Shown: one piece after another, positions 55,391-64,000 of the stretch | How the letters are laid out: each line of letters opens with the position of its first letter | Position numbering within the stretch: position 1 is the stretch's first letter | Assembly: GCF_050624435.1 (NCBI RefSeq) | Contig: NC_134536.1 | Coordinates: 127,914,758-127,978,757 of the forward strand | Direction: 5' to 3' | Source: Tenrec ecaudatus | Taxonomy: Eukaryota > Chordata > Mammalia > Afrosoricida > Tenrecidae | Length of the DNA: 64,000 nt | Program-made: the position numbers and the translations under genes | The notes under the pieces: model-generated | The model's database searches: none | What the model saw: the letters and a program-made list of their open reading frames with translations, nothing else | What the model was told of the DNA's origin: nothing

Positions 55391-56694
55391 ACATTTTTAA
55401 TCATTTTATTGGGGGCTCTTATCACAACTCATCACAATCCATACATATATTACAACTTACAACTCTTATCACAAGCCATACATACATCAGTTGTGTAAAG
55501 CACATTTGTGCACATTTGTACATTCGTTACTCTCATCATTCTCAAAACATTTGCTTTCCACATAAGCCCCTGGCATCAGCTCTTCATTTTTCCTCCTCCC
55601 TCCCCGCTCCCTCTCCCCATGAATCCTTGATAATTTATAAATTATTATTTTGTCATATCTTACACTGTCTGATGTCTCCCTTCACCCACTTTTCTGTTGT
55701 CCATTCTCCAGGGAGGGGGTTATATGTAGATCCTTGTGATCAGTTCCCCCTTTCTATCTCACCCTCCCTCTACCCTCCAGGTATCGCCAGTCTCACCACT
55801 GGTCCTGAAGGGATCATCTGCCCTGGATTCCCTGTGTTTCCAGTTCCTATCTGTACCAGTGTACATCCTCTGGTCTAGCCAGATTTGTAAGGAAGAACTG
55901 GGATCATGATAGTGAGGGGAGGAAGTGTTTAAGAATTAGAGGAAAGTTGTATGTTTCATTGTTGATATCCTGCACTCTGACTGGCTTATCTCTCTTTCTT
56001 GTGACCCTTCTGTAAGGGGTGTCTAGTTGCCTACAGATGGTCCTTGGGTCTCCACTCTGAACTCTCCCTCATTTACAATGAAATGATTGTTGTTCTTTGA
56101 TGCCTGATACCTGATCCCTTCGACACCTCGTGATTTCACACGCTGGTGTGTTTCTTCCATGTGGGCTTTGTTGCTTCTGAGCTAGATGGCCTCTTGTTTA
56201 TCTTCAAGCCTTTAAGACCCCAAACACTATATCTTTTGATAGTCAGGCACCATCAGCTTTCTACACCACATTTGCTTATGCACCCACTTGGTCTTCAGTG
56301 ATCGTGTTGTGAAGGTGAGCATCATGGAATACCAGTTTAATAGAACAAAGTGTATTTGCATTGAGGGAGTACTTGAGTGGAGGCCCAATGTCTACCTGCT
56401 ACCTTAACACTAAACCTATAAATATATTTACATAAATCTATTTCCCATCCTCATATATAAGTATATTTACATATATACATACCTTTATTTAGACCTCTAT
56501 AAATGCCCTTTGCCTCCTAGTTCTTTCCTCTATTTCCTTTGACTTTCCTCTTGTCCCATTATCATGCTCAGTCTTCATTTGGGTTTCAGTAATTCTTCTC
56601 GGTTACATTACTTTTGATCAAGCCCTACCAGTCCTCCTATACCCTCCTCACCACCGGTTTGGATCACTTGTTGTTCCCTCGTCCCTGGGTTTGT
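55391..56694 (-). mobile_element. Family P retroposon inserted in the hAT fossil
   Basis: Reverse copy starting 'ttttaatcattttattgggg'. It runs through 'cctggcatcagctcttcatt', 'ccttgataatttataaatta', 'gggatcatctgccctggatt', 'acctgatcccttcgacacct', 'atcttcaagcctttaagacc' and 'ggcccaatgtctacctgcta' to 'cctgggtttgt'. The 5' truncated end is flanked by 'acaacagaaaa' (56695) and the 3' end by 'acaacaggaaaa' (55379), a target duplication of about 11-12 bp with one indel. hAT coding sequence lies on both sides. Confidence 0.9.
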
Positions 56695-56705
56695 ACAACA
56701 GAAAA

Positions 56706-56970
56706 TTTTGGCATGTACTCAATATGCTATTTTCATACCACGTGCTGTATATTTCCTTAATCTTAGAGTTCAGTAGATTGTTGCTCAAAAGTAGCTTTGT
56801 TTTTACCCCATCTCTACTCACTGGCAGGTAGTTTTAAAGCACATTTAAGAAGTGATTAAATATTAATATGTAATATTACCATAAGGAGTGCATGCTATAG
56901 CAATGAATGCAATCCTGCAATCATGCACTCAGATTCTAGATGCTGTAGAAAATACTGCCAAAGATCACAT

Positions 56971-57036
<66 letters not shown>

Positions 57037-57135
57037 AAAGAGTAGCAGAAAGCATCGCCAACAAAATGCACCTGGAGTTTTTGTTGTTGTTGATGGTTAT
57101 TCAGAATAATAAATTGCAGCATCTTCATCAAATGA
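56706..57135 (+). pseudogene. hAT transposase fossil, 3' continuation
   Basis: Continues the hAT sequence after the retroposon. A frame near 56720-56760 reads 'AIFIPRAVYFLNLRVQ', equivalent to the conserved segment usually read as I-P-C-x-x-H-x-L-N-L, and a later frame reads 'CTQILDAVENTAKDH'. A (GA)n run interrupts it. Frame and stops are disrupted. Confidence 0.68.
56972..57032. repeat. (GA)n microsatellite
   Basis: About 30 uninterrupted GA units inside the hAT remnant. Confidence 0.95.
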
Positions 57136-57219
57136 ATTCAGGCACTCTAAGATTCAGAAATAAATAGAAAGACATGCACACATCTCTACCGGCCATTAAC
57201 AAGGGCATTTACATATTTT

Positions 57220-58800
57220 AAGAGAGAATATTGTACAATTCCGAGGAGAAAACAAAGGGACCAACAGTTCTGGGGGGACATAGGAGAGGAGAAGGTGGGG
57301 GAATGGGAGGGAGGAGCCAATAAACCCAGAGACAAGGAAAGGACAAGAGATCTAAAATCAATGGAGAGGAGGGTGTAGAATGCCTTGTGGGGTTTGGTCA
57401 AGTGCAATGTAGCCAAGAGGAATTACTGAAAGGCAAATGAAGTTTGAATATGATTGTGGGACAGGAGGAAAGTAAAAGGAAGTAGGGGAAAGAACTAGGA
57501 GACAAAGGGCATTTATAGAGATCGAAATACAGGCATGCTTATATGTAAATATATTTACATATGACAATGGGGAAATAGATCTCTATACATATATTTATAT
57601 GTACAGTAATAAGGTAGCAGATAGACACTTGACCTCTACTAAAATCCTCCCTCAACACAAGAACATTTTGTTCTAATAACCTGGCATTCTGTGAGGCTCA
57701 CCTTCCAGACTCAATCGCTGGACACAAAATAGGTACATAAGCAAATGTAGTGAAGAAAGCTGATGGTGCCTGGTTATTGAATGATATAGCATCTGGGGTC
57801 CTAAAGGCTTAAAGTTAAACAAGCAGTCATCTAGCAGGGAAGTAACAAAGCCCACATTTGAGAAGCACACTAGCCTGTGTGATCATGAGGTGTTGATGGG
57901 ATCAGTGATCAGGTATCAGGCATCAGAAGAGCCAAAACAAACAGTCATATCCATGTGAATGAGGAGACCCAAAGCCCATCTGTCGACAGTTGGACATCCC
58001 GTCCCAGATCGCTTACAAGGAAGGAATGAGTCAGCCAGAGTGCAGTATAGCACTGATGAAACATACAACATCCCTCTTTGTCAGTGGTTCTCCACCTTCT
58101 GAATGCTGTAACCCTTTCATTCAGTTCCTCATGTTGTGATGACCTCCTCAACCATGAAATTACTTTCGTTGCTACTTCATACTGTCATTTTGTTACTGTT
58201 ATGAGCTGGGTGACCCCTGTAAAAGGGTTGCTCGACCCCCAAAGGGGTTGCAACCCGCAGGTTGAGAACCACTGTTCTAGTTCTTTAATGCTCCCATGGC
58301 CCCCACTCCACTATCATGACCCCAGTTCTACCTTACAAATCTGGCTACACCAGACCATGTACTCTGATGCAGATAAGAGCTCTGGACACACAGAATCCAG
58401 GAGAGATAATCCCCTCAGGCCCAATAATGGGAGTAGCGATACCACGAAAGTATGGGGAAGGTGGGGTAGAATGGGGAGAAAGGGGGAACTGATCAAGGGG
58501 AAACCAATTCCAGTGATTGACGTATAACTATACCCTCCCAAGAGAGATGAACAACAGAAACATGGGGGTGAAGGGAGACAGCAGGCAGTGTAAAATATGA
58601 AAAAAATAATTTATAATTCACCAAGAGCTCATGAGGGTGGGAGGGAGGGGGAAAAAGGAGCTGATACCGAGGGCTCAAGTAGAAAGAAAATATTTTTTAA
58701 ATGATGATGGTAACTTATGTACAAATATGCCTGATGCAATTGATGTATGGATTGTTACAAGAGATGTAAGAACTCCCAATAAAATAATACATAAAGAAAA
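57220..58800 (+). mobile_element. Family P retroposon, sense, carrying a SPIN insertion
   Basis: Sense order is 'ccgaggagaaaacaaaggga', 'gggcatttatagagatcgaa', 'gaagaaagctgatggtgcct', 'gagaagcacactagcctgtg', the SPIN-like element at 58082, 'actatcatgaccccagttct', 'acacagaatccaggagagat' and 'actcccaataaaataataca'. It lies 0.5 kb from the antisense copy at 55.4 kb, so the two form a large inverted repeat. Confidence 0.88.
58082..58274. mobile_element. Short SPIN-like element, 193 bp
   Basis: Ends 'cagtggttctccaccttctg' and 'gcaggttgagaaccactg' with subterminal 'ggggttgcaaccc' and 'cctcaaccatgaaattactt'. Flanks ctctttgt and ttctagtt agree at 5 of 8 positions; the related family P copies read close to 'ctctagttctt' here, so the right flank keeps the original target better. 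It lies inside the family P copy. Confidence 0.88.
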
Positions 58801-58835
58801 GAGAGAGAGAGAGGATTTTGAAAATACAACAAAAC

Positions 58836-59348
58836 TGAGACAGTTTATTGTGCCAAACTGGCCGATAAACCCATGTAGGGTTAATTGAAGGGCGGGGGCC
58901 ATAAATGACTCAGTGAGCCTCGCCTTTCCAGTTCTCGAATCTCTTGCTTTCTGATGGTTGGACCAGGGTGCAGCTGCCTTAGCCAGTTCCCTGCTTCAGC
59001 TGGCAAGGCTCACTTCCTGCAAGACATTCCTGAGGAGAAGCCACAAGGACCTACCCCAATGTAGCCCTGGGTGCTGGAGCAGCCGTGTGGAGACCGCTGC
59101 CAGCTCTGAGATGCTTACACGCTCACTGATTTGGCTTTCCTCCTGCAGTTGGTGTCATAGTGTGTGTTTTGTGAGACGGAGGAGGACTTTGTGGATTGGT
59201 GTTGGACATATGGGTTAATGTTGGACTTGTGGGCTTGGGAAGCATTTGGTTGAGATGTTTTCTTGATGTGAACTTACCTTTATATAAAACTCTCTCTTAT
59301 ACATGAGTTTCTGTGGATTTATTTCTCTAATGTACCCAGATGAACACA
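58836..59348 (+). mobile_element. Solo ERVL-type LTR with perfect 5-bp target duplication
   Basis: Starts 'tgagacagtttattgtgcca', ends 'cccagatgaacaca'. The target duplication aaaac is at 58831-58835 and 59349-59353. 513 bp. The start resembles the LTR of the ERVL provirus at 45.5 kb read from its minus strand. A TATA-like 'ttatataaaactctctctt' sits near 59279, in the expected LTR promoter/R region position. Confidence 0.9.
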
Positions 59349-59349
59349 A

Positions 59350-59586
59350 AAACAAACATCGATCTTCAAGCAGCCCACCCTCACATAAGCACTGGAGAGG
59401 GACAAGCAGATGACGAAAGTGCTCCAGATGTGTCATTATGGGCCAGAGATCAATTCATGTAACCACAAACAAGGACCCCTTTGACTCTTTGAATGAAAAG
59501 AAAGACGAAAGTACATGAAGTTCTTTCCTACAGGTTTTCCCTGAAACGTCTTTGATGTACCTGAAGAAGAACACATGAAGTGGGCG
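59350..59586. other. Unclassified AT-rich sequence
   Basis: No repeat or gene recognised. Confidence 0.35.
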
Positions 59587-59587
59587 A

Positions 59588-59739
59588 GGAGCCCTAGGGG
59601 GGAGTGTACATGTTGACTGCCGACTGCAAATCCAGCAGCTCAAGCCCACCAGGCCTCTGCAGGATGGAGGGAAGGCTCTCTGTTCGCACAGAAATTTACA
59701 GCTGCATAAACTCAGAGACAGTTCAACCCTGTCCTAGCA
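59588..59739 (+). repeat. AfroSINE, 5' part, split by SPIN-like element
   Basis: Sense head 'ggagccctaggggggagtgt', 'ccagcagctcaagcccacca', 'ggaaggctctctgttcgcac' and 'cagagacagttcaaccctgt'. The 3' part continues after the SPIN-like insertion. Confidence 0.78.
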
Positions 59740-59917
59740 CAGTGGTTCTCAACCTTCCTCATGCCATGGCCCTTTCATACAGTTCCTCATGTGGTGGTGA
59801 CCTCCAACCATAAAATTATTTTTGTTGCTACTTCACCACTGTCATGAATCAGGTGACCCCTGTGAAAGGGTCGTTTGATCTCCAAAGGGGTCTCGACCCA
59901 CAGGTTGAGAACCGCTG
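59740..59917. mobile_element. Short SPIN-like element with 7/8 target duplication, 178 bp
   Basis: Ends 'cagtggttctcaaccttcct' and 'acaggttgagaaccgctg'. The flanking 8-mers are tcctagca (59732-59739) and tcctagaa (59918-59925), the 8-bp duplication expected of hAT elements with one mismatch and a CTAG core. It interrupts an AfroSINE, so it is younger than that SINE. Confidence 0.93.
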
Positions 59918-59965
59918 TCCTAGAAGGTTGTGATGCGTCAGAGGCCCCAATGGCAGTGAGTTGCT
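59918..59965 (+). repeat. AfroSINE, 3' part, after SPIN-like element
   Basis: 'aaggttgtgatgcgtcagag' and 'gccccaatggcagtgagttg' complete the SINE tail interrupted at 59739. Confidence 0.72.
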
Positions 59966-60181
59966 GGTGGTCCCAAATCACTGAATAAGCCACCATCTTC
60001 TTCTGTTTTCAAACACAACTATAGTTTATTTTCTACATTTTCTTCCAGAATTTTCTACATATAACTGTTATCATTTCTGAAATATTTAATGGTACAGTAT
60101 AAAATTTTATTAAACACCACCCCTATTTCATATCCATCTATAACCATTGCCCATTGTTAATTTAGTTTTCATAACTGTCAT

Positions 60182-61085
60182 TAAAAATCATTTTATTGGG
60201 GGCTCGCACAGCTCTTACCACAATCCATACATCCATCCATGGTGTCAAGCACATTTGTGTATTTGTTGCCATCATCATTCTCAAAACATTTTCTTTCTAC
60301 TTGAGCCCTTGGTATCAGCTCCTCTTTCTCCCCTCCCTCCCCCATCCTCCCTTCATCATGAGCCCTTGATATTTTATAAATTATTATTTTTTACATGTCA
60401 TACACCAACTACTGTCTCCCTTCACTCACTTTTCTGTTGTCCATTCCCCTGGGAGGTGGTTATATGTCAATCATTGTGATCGGTTCCCCCTTTCTCTCCC
60501 CTCCTTCCCCTTACCCTCCTGGTATCGCTACTCTCATTATTGGTCATGAGGGGTTTATCTGTCCTGGATTCCCTGTGTTGTGAGCACTTATCTGTGCCAG
60601 TGTACATGCTCTGGTCTAGCCAGATTTGTAAGGTAGAATTGGGGTCATGATAGTGGGGGGAGGAAATAAGTTGTTTGTTTCATCGGTGCTATACTGCTCC
60701 CTGATGGCTCCTCAACTCCTTGTGACCCTTCTGTGAGGGGATGTCCAATTGTCTACGATGGGCTTTGGGTCTCCACTCTGTCCTTCCCTTCATTCACATC
60801 AATATGATTTTTTGTTCTGTGTCTTTGATGCCTGATAACCTGATCCCACTGACAACCCCTGATCACACAGGCTGGTGTGCTTCTTCCATGTGGGTTTTGT
60901 TGCTTCTGAGCTAGATGGCCACTTGTTTATCTTCAAGCCTTTAAGACCCCAGATGCTATATCTTTTGATAGCCGGGCACCATCATCTTTCTTCACTACAT
61001 TTGCTTATGCGCCCATCTTTTCTTCAGTGATCTGTCCAGAAGGTGAGCATCATGGAATTCCAGATTATTAGAGCAAAGTGTTCTT
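60182..61085 (-). mobile_element. Family P retroposon (outer copy), 3' part
   Basis: Reverse copy from 'aaatcattttattgggggct' through 'ttgatattttataaattatt', 'gggtcatgatagtgggggga', 'cacttgtttatcttcaagcc' and 'gagcatcatggaattccaga'. Two later insertions of the same family split this element; it resumes at 61431 and again at 63050. Confidence 0.88.
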
Positions 61086-61430
61086 TTATTATTATTATTA
61101 AAATATCCTTTTATTGGGGCTCTTACAACTCTTACAACAATCCATACATCACTTGTATCAAGTATATTTGTATACATGTTGCTATCATTCTTTCCTAGAC
61201 GTTTACTTTTCTTTTGAGCCCTTGGTATCAGCTCCGCTTTATCCCTCCCTCCTCCCACCACCCATGTGATCCCTTGATAAATGATAAATTATGATTATTT
61301 TCATATCTTACACTGACCACTGTCTCTCTTCCCCCATGGTGTCTGTTATTCATCCCCCTGGTGTGTGTGTGTGTGTGTGTGTGTAGTTGTGTGATAATCA
61401 TTGCAATTGACACCCCCTTCCTCCCTTCCT
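61086..61430 (-). mobile_element. Family P retroposon (inner copy), 5' truncated
   Basis: Starts 'attattattattaaaatatc' then 'cttttattggggctcttaca', and ends near 'cctcccttcct'. Flanks 'tagagcaaagtgttctt' (61069-61085) and 'tagaacaaagggttctt' (61431-61447) form a 17-bp target duplication with two mismatches. It contains a GT run (61364-61384). It is inserted in the outer family P copy. Confidence 0.9.
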
Positions 61431-61525
61431 TAGAACAAAGGGTTCTTGCATTGAGGGACTACTTGAGTGGAGGCCCAATGTCTGTCTGCTGCCTTAATAC
61501 TTAGCATATAAATATATGCACTTAG
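61431..61525 (-). mobile_element. Family P retroposon (outer copy), middle part
   Basis: Resumes with 'cttgcattgagggactactt' and 'ggaggcccaatgtctgtctg', the expected continuation of the outer copy, until the next insertion. Confidence 0.85.
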
Positions 61526-63049
61526 GGCCAGGGTGTGGCATCCCATCAGACTCAACTGGCAAACACTCCTAAAGGTCAACAAACAGAACTTGAACTATTT
61601 ACAGGCTTTTCTTTTTTGTCATTCTTTTTTGTTGTTGTCATTGTTTTGTTTTGTCACTTTGTCTTGCTCTGTCTTTTGTATGTGCATATTATTATCTCCA
61701 AAGGCCTATCTAGATAAGATAGGCTGGATAAACAATCTGGAGGAGAAAACAATGGGACCGATGGTTCTGCAGGGACATGGGAGAGGGGAAGGAAGGGAAA
61801 AGGTAACGGTGTTAACCAACCCAGGGACAAGGGAACAACAAGTGATCCAAAATCAGTGGCAAGGAGGGCGTAAGAGGCCTGTTAGGGATTAATCAAGGGC
61901 AATTTAATCAAGAGGAATTACTGAAACCCAAATGAAGGCTGAGCATGATAGTGAGACAAGAGGAGAGTAAAAGGAAATAGAGGAAAGAACTAGGAGGAAA
62001 AGGGCATTTATAGAGGTCTAAATACAGGTATGTACGTATGTAAAAATATTTATATATGATGATTGGGAAATAGATATATGTGCATATATTTATAGGTTTA
62101 GTGTTAAGGTAGCAGATGGGCATTGGGCCTCCACTCAAGTACTCTCTCAATGCAAGAATACTTTGTTCTGTTAAACTGGCATTCCACATGCTCACCTTCC
62201 CGACACTATCGCTGAAGACAAAGTGGGTGCATAAGTAAATGTGGTGAAGAAAGCTGATGGTGCCCGGCTATCAAAAGATATAGCGTCTGGGGTCTTAAAG
62301 GCTTGAATGTAAACAAGCAGCCATGTAGCTCAGAAGCAACAAATCACACATGGAAGAAGCACACCAGCCTGTGTGATCATGAAGTGCCAAAGGGATCAGG
62401 TATCAGGCATCAAAGAACAAAAATCATATTATTGTGAATGAGGGGTGTGCAGATTGGGGCCCCAAAGCCCATCTGTAGGCAATTGGACATCCCCTTACAG
62501 AAGGGTCTTGGGGAGGAGATGAGTCAGTCAGGGGGCAATGTAGCAATGATGAAACACACAACTTTCCTCTAGTTCTTAAATGCTTCCTCCCTCCTACTAT
62601 CATGATCCCAATTCTACCATACAAATATGGCTAGACCAGAGGATGTACACTGGTACAGATAGGAACTGGAATCCAGGACAGATTAACCCCTTAGGACTAG
62701 TGGTGAGAATGTCGATACTGGGAGGGTGGAAGAAAGGTTGGGTTAAAAGGAAACTGATTACAAGGATCTACATATAACTTCCTCCTGGGGGATGGAGCAC
62801 AGAAAAGTGAGTGAAGGGAGACATCGGACAGCATAAGATATGACAAAATAATAATTTATAAATCATCAAGCATTCATGAGGGAAGGGGGTATGGGGAGGA
62901 AGGGGAAAAATGAGGAGCTGATACCAAAGGCTCAAGTAGAAAGCAAACGTTTTGAGAATGATGTGGACAACAAATATACAAATGCGCTTGACACAATGGA
63001 TGGATGTGTGGATTGTGATAAGAGTTGTATGAGCCCCCATAAAAGGATT
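61526..63049 (+). mobile_element. Family P retroposon (inner sense copy)
   Basis: Sense order is 'ggtgtggcatcccatcagac', 'ggaggagaaaacaatgggac', 'gggcatttatagaggtctaa', 'gaagaaagctgatggtgccc', 'tgtacactggtacagatagg' and the end 'gagcccccataaaaggatta'. Flanks near 61510-61525 ('aaatatatgcacttag') and 63050-63067 ('aaatatatatgtacatag') form an imperfect target duplication. It is inserted in the outer copy in the opposite direction. Confidence 0.88.
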
Positions 63050-63800
63050 AAATATATATGTACATAGATTTATTTCCCTATCATATATATATATATATTT
63101 ACATATGTACATGCCTGTATTTAGACTTCTATAAATGTCCTTTGCCTTCTAGGTCTTTCCTCTATTTCCTTTTACTTTCCTCTTGTCCCACCATCATGCT
63201 CAACCTTCATATGGGGTTCAGTATTTCCTCTCAGCTACATTGCCCTTGATCAAGCCCTATCAGGCATCCTACACCTTTCTCACCAGTGATTTTAGATCAC
63301 GTGTTGTTCCCTTGTCCCTGAGTTTGTTGGCAACCCCCTTCCTTTCTCCCATCTCCCCTTCTCCCACGACCCCTCCCCACCCAGGAACTGTTAGTCCTGT
63401 TGTTTTCTCCTCCAGATTGTTTCCCGCTTATCTTATCTAGATAGACATGTAAAAGCAATCATAATCACAAAAACAAGACAAAGCAAAACTAAACAACAGC
63501 AAAAGAAACATCTATAAACAGTTCTAGTTTGTTGACCTTTATGAGTCAACTGTTGTTAGGAGTCTTTCCCGGTTGAGTCTGATGGAGTGCCACGCCCTGG
63601 CCCCAAAGTCTGTTTGGTGTTTTCTGGACTTCACTGCTCTGCTCCCATGCTGCTCTTTTGCACGCCCCTAGTGTTTCGCACCAGTGTGGGAGGTCAGATC
63701 GGGAATAATTCTACACTGAGCCTCCAGTGTTGTCTCCCGCAGCACTATGGGTCAGTGAGAGATGTTGTGTCTCGTGGTGGGGCTGGCCCTAGCAACTATT
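63050..63800 (-). mobile_element. Family P retroposon (outer copy), 5' part
   Basis: Continues the outer copy with 'tgtacatgcctgtatttaga', 'ctctatttccttttactttc', 'cactgcctgat'-less promoter-distal text 'ctgttgttttctcctccaga', 'ggagtgccacgccctggccc' and 'gtctcgtggtggggctggcc'. This is the longest 5' extent of family P in the window. No long coding frame was found. Confidence 0.75.
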
Positions 63801-64000
63801 TTATTCTTACATGAAAGCTAAGTTTACAGATTCGGGAAAGACAGATTTTTCTCAAGCAGGCATGCATATTCCATAACAGAATATAAAGTGTAATGCTGAT
63901 TTCCCAATGTTGGGATTGCTTTACTCATATTCCTAACTTTCCTGATCACACACCACACCACAGAATGCTTGGTTTCATACCCAAAGAGACTCAAAACCCC
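63801..64000. other. AT-rich unclassified sequence at window end
   Basis: No repeat or gene recognised; sequence is cut by the window edge. Confidence 0.35.

Noticed and set aside
55267..55878. 203-codon plus-strand frame
   Set aside because: A chimera: the first part is hAT fossil, the rest runs into antisense family P sequence. Only the hAT part is meaningful.

Overview
The window is mammalian nuclear DNA, most likely from an afrotherian and probably a tenrec such as Echinops telfairi. Three things support this. There are many copies of a tRNA-like SINE of the AfroSINE type, including the central block (read as 'gaaagcctcatctttctcc' on one strand) that I recall being deleted in the elephant/hyrax/sirenian subfamily. 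There are three hAT-type elements with SPIN-like ends; SPIN invaded tenrecs horizontally and, as far as I recall, is not known from elephants. There are several BovB/RTE-like LINE fragments whose 3' end resembles the AfroSINE tail. The species call is an inference; the repeat identities are recognised by eye from motifs.

I could not support a single host protein-coding exon, tRNA or rRNA. The open frames in the GC-rich stretches are short, overlap on both strands and show no domain. The coding remnants that can be recognised all belong to transposable elements: an ERVL-type endogenous retrovirus (RNase H, integrase, dUTPase), an RTE endonuclease, two mariner transposases, an L1 ORF2 tail and a hAT transposase of the DUF4371/ZMYM-like kind.

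Layout. 1-13 kb: GC-rich, mostly unique sequence with a 34/39-bp minisatellite (3.84-4.14 kb), a 486-bp SPIN-like element (5.45-5.94 kb), ancient LTR-like repeats and a few AfroSINEs. 13-22 kb: two mariner fossils, an L1 tail and several SINEs, plus three copies of an abundant polyadenylated retroposon here called family P (sense strand ends AATAAA plus A-rich tail; I do not know its formal name). 22-30 kb: GC-rich unique sequence with MIRs, SINEs and one solo LTR. 30.5-36 kb: antisense L1 interrupted by an RTE fragment that is itself interrupted by a solo LTR with a perfect 5-bp target duplication. 36-40.8 kb: mostly unique. 40.8-45.5 kb: a sense RTE element containing a 2,475-bp tandem array of 99 units of 25 bp that seems to have grown out of the element's own coding sequence, followed by a solo LTR. 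45.5-48.2 kb: the 3' half of an ERVL provirus on the minus strand with an intact 316-codon integrase-dUTPase frame. 48.2-53.9 kb: SINEs, old L1, GC-rich unique sequence and compound microsatellites. 54-57 kb: a decayed hAT transposase split by a family P insertion. 57-64 kb: nested family P copies, one solo LTR with a perfect target duplication, and two short SPIN-like elements.

The genes do not form a host pathway. The window is best read as a layered record of insertions, and several nestings give a clear order of events.
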